In this document: positions 43,137-51,222 of the stretch, one piece after another | Layout: the number at the start of each line of letters is the position of its first letter | How positions within the stretch are numbered: the first letter of the stretch is position 1 | Assembly: GCF_024733845.1 (NCBI RefSeq) | Contig: NZ_JANRHG010000004.1 | Coordinates: 62,001-126,000, forward strand | Source: Neomoorella sulfitireducens | GTDB lineage: Bacteria; Bacillota; DSM-521; Neomoorellales; Neomoorellaceae | Direction of reading: 5' to 3' | Length of the DNA stretch: 64,000 nt | The notes under the pieces: generated by a model | The model's input: the letters and a program-made list of their open reading frames with translations, nothing else | Told to the model about the DNA's origin: nothing | The model's database searches: none | Made by a program: the position numbers and the translations under genes

Positions 43137-43285
43137 GCCGGTGTATTCCATCGGTATGGTTATCCAGGTCTTAGATATATCTTCCCACCGCATGCGTCGC
43201 TGGGAAGAAAAGGGGTTGGTCGTCCCTAAAAGAAAAAACGGGCGGCGTTGCTATAAACCCTTTGTGGAGCAAAAATTGGTTGGAT
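43137..43285 (+). pseudogene. Truncated Cys-rich MerR-like gene (short type)
   Basis: From GTG the frame reads VYSIGMVIQVLDISSHRMRRWEEKGLVVP... (matching the gene at 25823-26152), then loses similarity after NGRRCYK and ends after KPFVEQKLVG. The Cys-rich tail is lost, replaced by DNA leading into a PIN-domain relic. Confidence 0.85.
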
Positions 43286-43291
43286 GAGTTT

Positions 43292-43647
43292 CCCAGGGTA
43301 AAGAGAAAAACAACCGCCAGGTCGAACATGCTTTAAGAAATGGGACGCTTACTATAACTGCTATAACAGTTTTTGAACTCAAGGTGGGTCTTGTTGCCAA
43401 CAGTAAAAGGGAAAGACTGTTGGCTAAATTTTTTGAGCAAGTTACCATTCTACCTTTTGACGGCCAGGCAGCTCTGGCGGCAGCCATGATTGAAAATAAG
43501 TTGCGCTCCGGCGGGAAAGTAATCGGGAGGCCTGATACCCTCATTGCCGGCATCTGCCTGGCGAGAAGTTTACCCTTATGCACATTAAATGCAGAACATT
43601 TTAAACAGGTGCCTGGGTTAGAAGTACTCATCCCCACGTTCGCATAA
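43292..43647 (+). pseudogene. PIN-domain toxin gene lacking its N-terminus
   Basis: The frame reads EKNNRQVEHALRNGTLTITAITVFELKVGL and continues to RPDTLIAGICLARSLPLCTLNAEHFKQVPGLEVLIPTFA, the second half of a VapC-type PIN domain. The first Asp-containing strand (FDTSxLID type) is missing and a stop lies in frame just upstream. No antitoxin gene is attached. Confidence 0.75.
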
Positions 43648-43786
43648 ATGTGTACAGTTCATTTTTACAAGTAAAGCAGGATTTCCTACGAGGAAAAAGA
43701 AAATAAATTGTTAACATACGTCTAAACCATGGGCGTATTACTTTATAACGCTGGCAGTGCAGCGAGACTTACAGGAGGCTGAACTA

Positions 43787-45241
43787 ATGAATATTGCTGA
43801 AAGGGTAAGAAACGAAGAACTCCATAGTGATGTAGTGGTGGTCGGCGGCGGGGCGGGCGGCCTTTCGGCTGCCGTAACCGCTGCTGAATTCGGTGCCAGG
43901 GTGCTTGTCCTGGAAGCGCGCGAAAAACCGGGCGGTAACGGCGTGTTCCCGCAGGGCATATTTGCCGCGGGCACTCGCCTGCAAAAAAACAAGGATATCG
44001 ACGCCCGGGTTGACGATATCTTTAGACAAGCCATGAGCTACGCCCACTGGCGGTGCAACGCTCGTGTACTAAGGGCCTTGCTGGAAAAATCGGCGGAAAC
44101 GGTTCACTGGCTGGAAGATAAAGGCGTAAGGTTTGTAGATGTTATTCACCATTATCCCAACCAGGTACCCGAGGTCTTTCACATCGTAGAACCACCGGCG
44201 CGGACTGGTTCTGTTGTAATGCAAGCCCTTGGCAAGGCGTGTAACGACCTTGGCGTGCAGGTTCTCTTAAAGACCAGGGGGAAGAAATTGCTTACTGACG
44301 AAGAGGGTACGGTTGTTGGCGTAGTAGCGGAAAATGATAGTGGGGAGTTACGGATCAAGGCAAATAGCGTGATTGTGGCCACGGGAGGCTTTGCAGGCAA
44401 CGCGGAATTAATAAAGAAATACTTACCTACATATGACGAGAATGAGTTCCTTCTCCAAGGGGTGAGAAATAAAGGAGAAGGAATTCGGATGATCACAGAG
44501 GTAGGCGGGGCGCTGGAAGACTGCATATCACTGGAAATGTCAGCCAGGAGCGCCGGGCCGGTCTCCATCTTGCCTTTGGAAAGGAATCCGAAAGCGATAT
44601 GGATAAACAAGCTCGGGGAAAGGTTTGCAAATGAAGGGATAGTTTATATCTTCTCCGAAACTGCCAACGCTGTTTTTAGACAGCCAGGCAGGACCTGTTA
44701 TGTACTGTTGGATGAGGCTATAAAGAAAGAGGTCATGGAGGGCACATTGTGTCCTTTTGAACAGATGACCATGGGGCGTGATGGTTGGCCTTCTGTATTG
44801 GACGACGGGCTGAAAACGGCTGTTAAAAAAGGTACGGTGATAATGGCGTCGTCTTTTGACGAGCTCGCTGGTGGGATTGAGGTAGACCCGCAAGCGCTGA
44901 GGCTTACGGTAGAACACTACAACAACTGCTGCGAGAGGGGGCGTGACGATATATTCGGTAAGGACCAGAGATACCTTTTGCCCTTGCGCAACCCACCTTA
45001 TTATGCAATTAAAATCGAGCTTCACCTTCTGGTAACCCATGGCGGTATTAGAGCCAATCATAATATGCAGGTTGTAAACAGCCAGGGGAATCCCATTCGC
45101 GGGTTATACGTCGCTGGCGTAGAAGTAGGGGGCACCGGAGGGGACACGTATCACTTCTCACTGATGAGCGGCAATTCCTTTGGTTTCAGTGTTTGTTCCG
45201 GCCGCATTGCCGGAGAAAACGCGGCCAGGCGCGCCTTGTAG
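43787..45241 (+). CDS. FAD-dependent oxidoreductase (fumarate reductase flavoprotein-like)
   Basis: A 484-residue flavoprotein: dinucleotide site VVVVGGGAGGLSAAVTAAEFG (17-37), EAREKPGGNGVF, the capping domain and a C-terminal GLYVAGVEVGGTGGDTYH motif. It belongs to the fumarate reductase/3-ketosteroid dehydrogenase group. No heme, Tat signal or partner subunit is adjacent, so the substrate is open. GGAGGCTGAACTA precedes the chosen ATG. A single-gene unit, probably ended by the hairpin at 45267-45300. Confidence 0.85.
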   Translation: MNIAERVRNEELHSDVVVVGGGAGGLSAAVTAAEFGARVLVLEAREKPGGNGVFPQGIFAAGTRLQKNKDIDARVDDIFRQAMSYAHWRCNARVLRALLEKSAETVHWLEDKGVRFVDVIHHYPNQVPEVFHIVEPPARTGSVVMQALGKACNDLGVQVLLKTRGKKLLTDEEGTVVGVVAENDSGELRIKANSVIVATGGFAGNAELIKKYLPTYDENEFLLQGVRNKGEGIRMITEVGGALEDCISLEMSARSAGPVSILPLERNPKAIWINKLGERFANEGIVYIFSETANAVFRQPGRTCYVLLDEAIKKEVMEGTLCPFEQMTMGRDGWPSVLDDGLKTAVKKGTVIMASSFDELAGGIEVDPQALRLTVEHYNNCCERGRDDIFGKDQRYLLPLRNPPYYAIKIELHLLVTHGGIRANHNMQVVNSQGNPIRGLYVAGVEVGGTGGDTYHFSLMSGNSFGFSVCSGRIAGENAARRAL

Positions 45242-45266
45242 TCAGTGATGTAACCTGCTTGCGAAA

Positions 45267-45300
45267 GCCCCTGGCCTTAACTACAGAGATGGCCAGGGGC
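45267..45300 (+). terminator. Hairpin after the flavoprotein gene
   Basis: GCCCCTGGCC (45267-45276) pairs perfectly with GGCCAGGGGC (45291-45300). Only GAAAAAGTTTT follows, so termination is plausible but the T-run is poor. Confidence 0.55.
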
Positions 45301-45450
45301 GAAAAAGTTTTAGGTAAACGATAATCTTGCGATTTCTCTTGTAATAGCTACTTTGTATTTACTGAGGACTTGAAGTATTATTGAAGTTACCCCCGTGTCG
45401 TAAATCAACCGGCCTGTTAGGCTTTTCTTTCGGAGTATAATTTCAGTAGC

Positions 45451-45480
45451 ACCCCTCTTTTTGGAGGGGGCTTTTTTTAT
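45451..45480 (+). terminator. Intrinsic terminator
   Basis: CACCCCTC and GAGGGGGC form a stem with a TTTTTG loop, followed by TTTTTTTAT. No gene directly upstream uses it, so it may end read-through or an unseen small RNA from 45301-45450. Confidence 0.7.
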
Positions 45481-45489
45481 GATGTGATA

Positions 45490-45518
45490 TTGACGTATGT
45501 TCTTAATAGGTTTATACT
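45490..45518 (+). promoter_or_regulatory. SigA-type promoter of the FmdB-type gene
   Basis: TTGACG (45490-45495) and TATACT (45513-45518) with a 17-base spacer, 27 bases before the ATG. Confidence 0.8.
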
Positions 45519-45544
45519 AAAGGCAACTGGGGGGTGATTAATAA

Positions 45545-45769
45545 ATGCCGGAATTTGAATTCAAATGCAATGATTGCGGGGCCATAAGCACTTTTAACAA
45601 ACGGGAAGATGCTGATAGCTGTCTCCGTTGCGGCAGTAAGAGATTATCAAGGGTATTTTCGGTACCGCATATAGTAAAAGGCCGCTCGGAGGCGGGCGAG
45701 AAAACGCTGTGCTGCGGCAGGGATTCCCGGCCGGATAGCTGCCCGCCCGGCGGTTGCTGCCACGCTTAA
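45545..45769 (+). CDS. FmdB-like zinc-ribbon protein
   Basis: A 74-residue protein. CNDCG at 9-13 and CLRCGS at 29-34 make a zinc ribbon of the FmdB regulatory type; the C-terminus adds further Cys pairs (LCCGRDS, PGGCCHA). Role unknown, possibly metal binding or regulation. Strong promoter, GGGGTGATT ribosome site. First of a run with MBL, MOSC, NifU and Fur genes. Confidence 0.75.
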   Translation: MPEFEFKCNDCGAISTFNKREDADSCLRCGSKRLSRVFSVPHIVKGRSEAGEKTLCCGRDSRPDSCPPGGCCHA

Positions 45770-45861
45770 GAACCTTAGGTTTTTACCCCGGGAGAATATG
45801 GTTACTACCCTTCCGGGTTAAAAGTTTAATGGGGAAAGCATCGGCGGGAGGGGAAATAAAT

Positions 45862-46704
45862 ATGGCAAGTACCATTGAGATCATTAGCCTGGTAGACAAT
45901 ACGGTCACCACTAGGGGTTTGATAGCCGAGCATGGCCTGGCTTTTCTGATACGAACGGGGGAAAAGACCATCCTTTTCGATACCGGGGCCGGGGGTGCCG
46001 TTGTCCATAACATGCTGAGCCTCGGTCTTGATCCCCGGGAAATTAACGCGATTGCTTTAAGCCACGGCCATTACGATCATACCGGCGGCTTGAAAAAGAT
46101 CTGCGAGATTACCGGCCCCCTCCCTGTATATGCCCATCCGGATGTCTTTACGGCCAAATACCGTATCCGGGAAGGAGAGGAAGCCAGGTATATCGGTATT
46201 CCCTGGTCACGGGCGGAACTGGAAACAAGCGGGGCGGTTTTTCACCTTTCCCGGCAGCATGTTGAGCTCGAAGAAGGGATTTTTTTAACCGGCGAGATAA
46301 GGGACAGAAAAGCTTTTGAAACTATAAGTAATGATTTTTGCCTCCTGGCCGGGGGAGAGTATATCCAGGATAATCTTTGGGACGACCAGTCCTTAGTTAT
46401 TACTACAAAGGAAGGGCCCCTGGTCATCCTGGGATGTGCCCACTCCGGGCTAATCAGTACCCTGGAATATGCCTTAAAACTTACCGGGGCCGGCCGTATT
46501 TTTGCCGTCGTCGGCGGTACCCATTTAAAAGACGCCGGCCCGGAACGCCTGGCGGAAACAATCAAAGCCCTGCCGCGTTTTGATCTCCAGTACTTAGCGG
46601 CCTGCCACTGCACCGGTTTTCGAGCCAGCGCCAGTCTTTATCAGGCCCTGGGAGATAAATTTATTAATAATGAAGTAGGACATATTTTCAGTCATACCTG
46701 TTGA
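45862..46704 (+). CDS. MBL-fold metallo-hydrolase
   Basis: A 280-residue protein with the metal-binding SHGHYDHTGGL (about 69-79) and GCAHSGLI (about 191), and a final ACHCTGFRA (about 252). This pattern is that of the MJ0301-like/dihydropterin phosphate synthase group of MBL proteins. The natural substrate is uncertain. The ATG follows GGAGGGGAAATAAAT. A fragment of a related gene lies at 11700-11776. Confidence 0.82.
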   Translation: MASTIEIISLVDNTVTTRGLIAEHGLAFLIRTGEKTILFDTGAGGAVVHNMLSLGLDPREINAIALSHGHYDHTGGLKKICEITGPLPVYAHPDVFTAKYRIREGEEARYIGIPWSRAELETSGAVFHLSRQHVELEEGIFLTGEIRDRKAFETISNDFCLLAGGEYIQDNLWDDQSLVITTKEGPLVILGCAHSGLISTLEYALKLTGAGRIFAVVGGTHLKDAGPERLAETIKALPRFDLQYLAACHCTGFRASASLYQALGDKFINNEVGHIFSHTC

Positions 46705-46745
46705 AGGGTATTTTTAGCCCCGCCGGAAAAAAAGGAGTGGTGATA

Positions 46746-47186
46746 ATGCCTGCGGGTACAGTGATCGGTGTAAATCTCAGCCGCCAAAAAGGGATAAAGA
46801 AGGAAAATAAGGGGTCCGGTTACCTTAAAACAGATTATGGTTTGGAAGGGGATGCACATGCGGGAACTGCCAGGCAGGTTAGCATCTTTATGGTTGAAAG
46901 GGCTAAAGAGATAGCCGGCGCTTACGGTATTTCCTTTCGACCCGGTTGTTTTGCTGAAAATATTACCGTTCAAGATATTGATTTAAAAGGGATTGGACTC
47001 GGGGCCCGTATTTTGATAGGAGAAGCAATTGTTGAAGTGACGGAAATTGGGAAAAAGGATGAAGGACAGCAAAGATCGTCATTTCCGGAGCCGGCCCCGT
47101 TAAAGACCGAAGGTATCTATTGCAGGGTAGTAAAAGGGGGCCAGGTGAAAATAGGTGATTCGGTGACTGTTGTTGCGCAGGCTTAA
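46746..47186 (+). CDS. MOSC-domain protein
   Basis: A 146-residue beta-barrel MOSC protein: GLEGDAHAGTARQVSIFMVE, RPGCFAENITVQDIDL with the conserved Cys, and GARILIGEAIVEVTEIGK. MOSC domains bind molybdenum cofactor or sulfur carriers. The ATG follows GGAGTGGTGATA. Position beside MBL and NifU genes fits a cofactor or sulfur-handling role. Confidence 0.85.
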   Translation: MPAGTVIGVNLSRQKGIKKENKGSGYLKTDYGLEGDAHAGTARQVSIFMVERAKEIAGAYGISFRPGCFAENITVQDIDLKGIGLGARILIGEAIVEVTEIGKKDEGQQRSSFPEPAPLKTEGIYCRVVKGGQVKIGDSVTVVAQA

Positions 47187-47226
47187 TATAAAAAGGGAGC
47201 TAAGAATTTTCAGGGGGCAGGAGAGG

Positions 47227-47604
47227 ATGTACAGTGAACTATTACTTGAGCATTTTATAAACCCGCGTAATGTAGGCATCATTAAAGATGCGGATGGTGT
47301 TGGCACTATAGGTGACCCTGGCTGCGGCGACTACCTGTGTGTTTATATAAAAGTTCAGGATCACCGCCTGGCAGATGTTAAGTTTCAGGTCTACGGTTGC
47401 CCGGCAGCCATAGCTACCAGCAGTATCCTTACGGAAATGGCAAAAGGCAAAACCCTGGAGGAAGGTCTTAAGATTACAGACGCTGATGTGGCAACGGCTA
47501 TTGGCGGTTTGCCGGAAATCAAGGTCCATTGTTCCAACCTGGGTGCCAGTGCCCTGCATGAAGCCATTCGCAACTATCAAAGCAAAATGAAGGATGGTGG
47601 TTAG
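47227..47604 (+). CDS. NifU/IscU-type Fe-S cluster scaffold
   Basis: A 125-residue scaffold: LLLEHFINPRNVG at the start, and three conserved Cys in GDPGCGDY, VYGCPAAIATSSILTEM and KVHCSNLGASALHEAI. It assembles Fe-S clusters from cysteine desulfurase sulfur; no desulfurase is adjacent. The fur-type gene follows after two bases, so they are cotranscribed. Confidence 0.9.
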   Translation: MYSELLLEHFINPRNVGIIKDADGVGTIGDPGCGDYLCVYIKVQDHRLADVKFQVYGCPAAIATSSILTEMAKGKTLEEGLKITDADVATAIGGLPEIKVHCSNLGASALHEAIRNYQSKMKDGG

Positions 47605-47606
47605 GA

Positions 47607-48029
47607 ATGCCTGCCGTTACATCTTTGCACCTGGAGAAATTTCAAGAAAGCGAGCGTCGTTTAACGCCCCAGCGTCGGGCGGTACTTAAGGCCTTCCTGG
47701 AATTATCCCAGGAACACCCGACGGCAGAAGCTATTTACCGGGCGGCACGTCGGCATTGTCCAACGGTGGGAATGGCTACTGTCTACCGTTCGCTGGAACT
47801 CTTCGTCCAGAAGGGTATTATTGTCAAAGCCCCAACCTTGAACGGGACAGCCCGGTATGAAATGAATAAAATCCCCCACAATCATTTTGTTTGCTTGAAG
47901 TGTGGCCGCACCTACGAATTTCTTATAAAACAGGAACCTGTTGTTGACAGGGATATAAAAAAAGATGGTTTTGAGGTTATCAGCGCGTCAATGATCTTCT
48001 TTGGCTATTGTCCGGCTTGTCAAGAATAA
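47607..48029 (+). CDS. Fur-family metalloregulator
   Basis: A 140-residue repressor: winged helix (RRLTPQRRAVLKAFLEL...TVGMATVYRSLELFVQKGIIV), metal site NHFVCLKCGR and a second CPAC pair near the C-terminus that would bind structural zinc. Whether it is Fur, Zur or PerR cannot be told. Translated directly after nifU, upstream of the zinc-type importer. Confidence 0.9.
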   Translation: MPAVTSLHLEKFQESERRLTPQRRAVLKAFLELSQEHPTAEAIYRAARRHCPTVGMATVYRSLELFVQKGIIVKAPTLNGTARYEMNKIPHNHFVCLKCGRTYEFLIKQEPVVDRDIKKDGFEVISASMIFFGYCPACQE

Positions 48030-48059
48030 ACTGATAGGCCCGATAAAAGTGAGGAGCTG

Positions 48060-48088
48060 TTGACATTAATTGAAGGTGATGGTATATA
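48060..48088 (+). promoter_or_regulatory. Promoter upstream of the zinc-type importer
   Basis: TTGACA (48060-48065) and TATATA (48083-48088) with a 17-base spacer. Just downstream the ATGCAAATGCAAATTACTTGC region has direct and partial inverted repeats that could be a Fur/Zur operator. Confidence 0.65.
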
Positions 48089-48133
48089 TTAAAGATGCAA
48101 ATGCAAATTACTTGCAGGAGGCCGGGAGGTTAA

Positions 48134-49039
48134 ATGAAAACCTGGCGTAAATTATGCAGTGCCGTCCTGGTCTTACTTATTTTCGGCCTTATTCTTTTTA
48201 CCGGCGGCTGCCGGGGAAGCGAAAACCCATCCGCTCCGGGAAGCACTGGCGACCTCATAAAGATTTATACTACCTTTTATCCCCTATATGATTTCACAAA
48301 AAAAATAGTTGGCGATAGAGCCATGGTAGAGAATCTACAACCTGTAGGTGTCGAGCCCCATGATTATGAGCCTTCACCCCGGCAGGTTGCTTCGATTTAC
48401 ACCGGGAAATTATTTATTTTTTTAGGTGAACCCATGGACACCTGGGCCAAGAAAATTGAGGGCCAGCTACAGGAGAAGGGAGTCGTGACCCTGGAAGCGG
48501 GTCAAGGCCTTATAGAAAATAATGACCCGCATATATGGCTGGACCCGCTCCTGGCGCGGGAGCTTGCCCGGCGGATATATGAAGCGGTGGTGGCAATAGA
48601 CGGCGATAATAAAGGTTATTATGAAAAAAACTTTCATGAGCTGGAACAAAAATTTGCTTCCCTGGACCGGCAGTACCGGGAAGCCCTGGCGGGCGTCACC
48701 GGGAAAGATATAGTGACCTCCCATGCGGCCTTCGGTTACCTTGCCAGGCGCTATGGCCTCAACCAGATACCTATCAGCGGGCTCTCTCCCCAGCAGGAAC
48801 CCTCGGCCCAGCAGATGGTGGAACTCATTACCCTTTGCCGCAGCAAAGGCATAAAATATATCTTTTTTGAAACCCTGGCTAGTCCTAAACTGGCCGAAAC
48901 CCTGGCCCGGGAGGCGGGAGCGGGGACGCTGGTTCTAAATCCCATCGGCGGACTGACAAGGGAAGAGATGGAGGCCGGCAAAGACTATTTTTCCATAATG
49001 GCGGAAAATCTAGCGGCGCTGAAAAAAGCCCTGGAGTAG
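48134..49039 (+). CDS. znuA: Zinc/manganese ABC transporter substrate-binding lipoprotein
   Basis: A 301-residue cluster A-I lipoprotein; the lipobox is LFTGGC with Cys26. Metal-ligand motifs: VGVEPHDYEPSP, NDPHIWLDP, TSHAAFGYLARRYG and an acidic end motif (GKDYFSIM). No His-rich loop, a difference from many zinc-specific members. Followed by ATPase, permease and a Fur-family gene, so a zinc or manganese importer controlled by that regulator is likely. Confidence 0.9.
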   Translation: MKTWRKLCSAVLVLLIFGLILFTGGCRGSENPSAPGSTGDLIKIYTTFYPLYDFTKKIVGDRAMVENLQPVGVEPHDYEPSPRQVASIYTGKLFIFLGEPMDTWAKKIEGQLQEKGVVTLEAGQGLIENNDPHIWLDPLLARELARRIYEAVVAIDGDNKGYYEKNFHELEQKFASLDRQYREALAGVTGKDIVTSHAAFGYLARRYGLNQIPISGLSPQQEPSAQQMVELITLCRSKGIKYIFFETLASPKLAETLAREAGAGTLVLNPIGGLTREEMEAGKDYFSIMAENLAALKKALE

Positions 49040-49085
49040 GGAAAAGGCCGGGGCGCTCTGGCCAACTGTGGGAGGCGACGGCGGC

Positions 49086-49847
49086 ATGGCTTGTTACCGT
49101 AATGAAGGGGAAGTAGTACGCCTGGTAAATGTCACCTTTGCTTATAACGAAGCTCCCGTCCTTGAAGATGTCAACCTGGCGGTAAAAGCAGGGGATTTTC
49201 TGGCCCTCATCGGCCGCAACGGCGCCGCCAAATCCACCCTGCTTAAAATTATGGTGGGTCTTTTGCGGCCGAAGTCCGGGGAAGTAAGGCTTTTTGGCTG
49301 GGATATCAGGAGCTTCCGGGATTGGGACCTGATTGGTTACATTTCCCAGAATGCGGGGGATATTAACGCCTCTTTTCCCGCAACTGTGGCTGAAGTGGTA
49401 GCATCGGGTTATTATGGCGGTTGGCGGGGGCTTTTTGCCAGGCGCGCCAGGAAAGAAATTGTTGAGGAGGCCCTGGAACTGGCCGGAATCAAAGATTTGG
49501 CCGGTCGCCTCATCGGGGAACTTTCCGGCGGCCAGCGCCAGAAGGTCTTCCTGGCGCGGGCCCTGGTAAAAAAACCGGCGGCCCTGTTCCTTGATGAGCC
49601 TACTACCGGCATAGATGCTGTCGCCCGGGAAGATTTTTACCGGCTCCTGGCGCATCTGAACCGTGAAAGAGGCATGGCGGTAGTCATCGTCACCCATGAT
49701 ATAGGGGCGGCTTTTACCAGGGCTAAAAAAATCGGCTGCGTCCGTGACCGGCATGTTTATATCCACGAGAACATAAACGAGGTGGACCAGGACCACATTG
49801 CCGAGGTCCTCGGTTACCGGCTAGGGGAGAATTATGTCTATTTTTAG
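49086..49847 (+). CDS. znuC: Zinc/manganese-type ABC transporter ATPase with altered Walker A
   Basis: A 253-residue ATPase: signature LSGGQRQKVFLARAL, Walker B ALFLDEPTTGID, switch His (VIVTHDIG). The P-loop reads GRNGAAKST: the Gly before the catalytic Lys is Ala, unusual since GxxGxGK[ST] is nearly invariant. ATG at 49086 has GGGAGG upstream; a GTG 18 bases earlier is possible. Its end overlaps the permease start by 14 bases. Confidence 0.9.
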   Translation: MACYRNEGEVVRLVNVTFAYNEAPVLEDVNLAVKAGDFLALIGRNGAAKSTLLKIMVGLLRPKSGEVRLFGWDIRSFRDWDLIGYISQNAGDINASFPATVAEVVASGYYGGWRGLFARRARKEIVEEALELAGIKDLAGRLIGELSGGQRQKVFLARALVKKPAALFLDEPTTGIDAVAREDFYRLLAHLNRERGMAVVIVTHDIGAAFTRAKKIGCVRDRHVYIHENINEVDQDHIAEVLGYRLGENYVYF

Positions 49848-50643
49848 TTTCGATTTCATGCAGCGGGCCTTTATAGCCGGCTTGATTACCGCAGTTCTGG
49901 CCGCCACCCTCGGCGTTTTTATCGTGTTAAGGCGGCTATCCCTGGTCGGGGACAGCCTGGCCCATGCCAGCCTGGCCGGCGTCGCCGGCGGTATGCTGTT
50001 AGGGTTTTATCCTTTTTATAGCGCCCTCCTGGCCGCGGCCGGTGCAGCTTTACTCATCGAGTTCATCCGCCGGGCCTTTCCCCGTTATGCCGAGGTGGCC
50101 CTGGCGGTAGTCATGTCCGGCGGCATGGCCCTGGCGGTAGTCATGATCAGCTTAAAAAAGGTTTTTAACGCCGATCTGTTTTCATATTTATTCGGCAGCC
50201 TGATGGCCGTGTCCCCTGCCGACGTAGCGGTCATTGCCGGCGCCGGTATATTCATCCTTATGTCTATAGCGTTTCTTCACCGCGAACTTTTTGCCATTAC
50301 CTTTGACGAAGAGGCGGCGCGCCTGGCAGGAATACCGGTGACCGCCGTGAGCACGTATTTTACCCTGCTCACGGCCCTTACCGTGGCCTTGGCGGTACGG
50401 GTGGTTGGGACCCTTTTAGTGTCGGCCTTGATGGTTATCCCGCCGGCCGTCAGCCTGCAGGTTGCCCGCAGTTTCAAAGCGACTTTCGGGATATCCATTC
50501 TTGTGGCCCTTTTTTCGGTAGCCAGCGGCCTTTATGCCTCGTTTATTTTTGACTTGGCTCCGGGAGGAACCGTTGTGCTTATTGCTGCCGGCATACTGGT
50601 AGCAGTTATGGTAGGGAAAGGAGCAATAAAGAAGTGGATATAG
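49834..50643 (+). CDS. znuB: Zinc/manganese ABC transporter permease
   Basis: A 269-residue protein with about eight membrane helices and the ABC-3 family pattern (LRRLSLVGDSLAHASLAG, SKKVFNADLFSYLFGS-like, RVVGTLLVSALMVIPPAVSLQVA). Overlaps the ATPase gene upstream and the Fur-type gene downstream by ten bases. Confidence 0.92.
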   Translation: MSIFSFDFMQRAFIAGLITAVLAATLGVFIVLRRLSLVGDSLAHASLAGVAGGMLLGFYPFYSALLAAAGAALLIEFIRRAFPRYAEVALAVVMSGGMALAVVMISLKKVFNADLFSYLFGSLMAVSPADVAVIAGAGIFILMSIAFLHRELFAITFDEEAARLAGIPVTAVSTYFTLLTALTVALAVRVVGTLLVSALMVIPPAVSLQVARSFKATFGISILVALFSVASGLYASFIFDLAPGGTVVLIAAGILVAVMVGKGAIKKWI

Positions 50644-51059
50644 AAGAATTGTTGAAGCAAAATGACCTCAAGGTAACCCCCCAGCGCAAGGCCATCCTCG
50701 CTGTTCTCCAAAATACCAACTCATTTTTGAGCGCTCAGGATCTGTTTCAAAGGGTCATCGCGATCCTCCCGGGGACGAATTTCTCTACAATTTACCGCAA
50801 CCTTGATGTAATGCTGGCTAAGGGCCTTTTGTGCCGTGTCCCCTCAGATAACGGTGCTGATCTTTATGAACTGCGGCGGGAGGAAGGGCACCATCACCAC
50901 GCGGTGTGTAAAACCTGTGGGGCTTCCATCCCTGTTGATTATTGTCCTATGGAAAGTTTGATCCAGGAGCTGGACCGCAAGGGGTTTCTCCCGACGGAAC
51001 ATTGCTTCGAGGTTTACGGTTTGTGTGCGAGGTGCAGGAAAGGGAAGGGGAAGCAATAA
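50634..51059 (+). CDS. Fur-family regulator of the zinc-type importer (Zur-like)
   Basis: A 141-residue repressor. HTH (VTPQRKAILAVLQNTNSFLSAQDLF, FSTIYRNLDVMLAKGL), metal site EGHHHHAVCKTCG, and CPMESLIQEL with a final CARCRKG pair. The GTG start lies inside znuB. Encoded as the last gene of znuACB, the usual position of Zur. Confidence 0.88.
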   Translation: MDIEELLKQNDLKVTPQRKAILAVLQNTNSFLSAQDLFQRVIAILPGTNFSTIYRNLDVMLAKGLLCRVPSDNGADLYELRREEGHHHHAVCKTCGASIPVDYCPMESLIQELDRKGFLPTEHCFEVYGLCARCRKGKGKQ

Positions 51060-51126
51060 GAAAAAGGCTATTTTTTAATTACCAGCAGGAATCTGGTCTT
51101 ATATAGCGAATAAAGAAAAAGCGACC

Positions 51127-51219
51127 ATGAAGGTTGTCGATGTAACCACGGAGGGTATTCGCACCCCAGAAGGGGTACCTGAAGTGGTTATTTTTTATTT
51201 TGAAAAGGAGGCACGGTGA
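51127..51219 (+). CDS. Possible 30-residue small protein before fmdE
   Basis: An ATG opens MKVVDVTTEGIRTPEGVPEV followed by VIFYFEKEAR and TGA, three bases before the FmdE start. The codon use looks like coding DNA and the spacing suggests coupling. The same DNA can form AACCAC/GTGGTT with a nested GC hairpin followed by ATTTTTT, so it may instead be an attenuator. I do not recognise it. Confidence 0.35.
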   Translation: MKVVDVTTEGIRTPEGVPEVVIFYFEKEAR

Positions 51220-51222
51220 CAT

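Larger units (their letters stand above)
45242..45544. other. Intergenic region with hairpins and a promoter
   Basis: About 300 bases without a gene. It holds the hairpin at 45267-45300, a small hairpin GCCT-GTT-AGGC-TTTT near 45414, the terminator at 45451-45480 and the promoter at 45490. No protein is visible. Confidence 0.6.

Noticed and set aside
48885-49796. A 303-codon minus-strand open frame
   Set aside because: It lies entirely opposite the znuA end and znuC, is rich in Pro/Arg/His as expected of an antisense shadow in GC-rich DNA, and has no recognisable domain.
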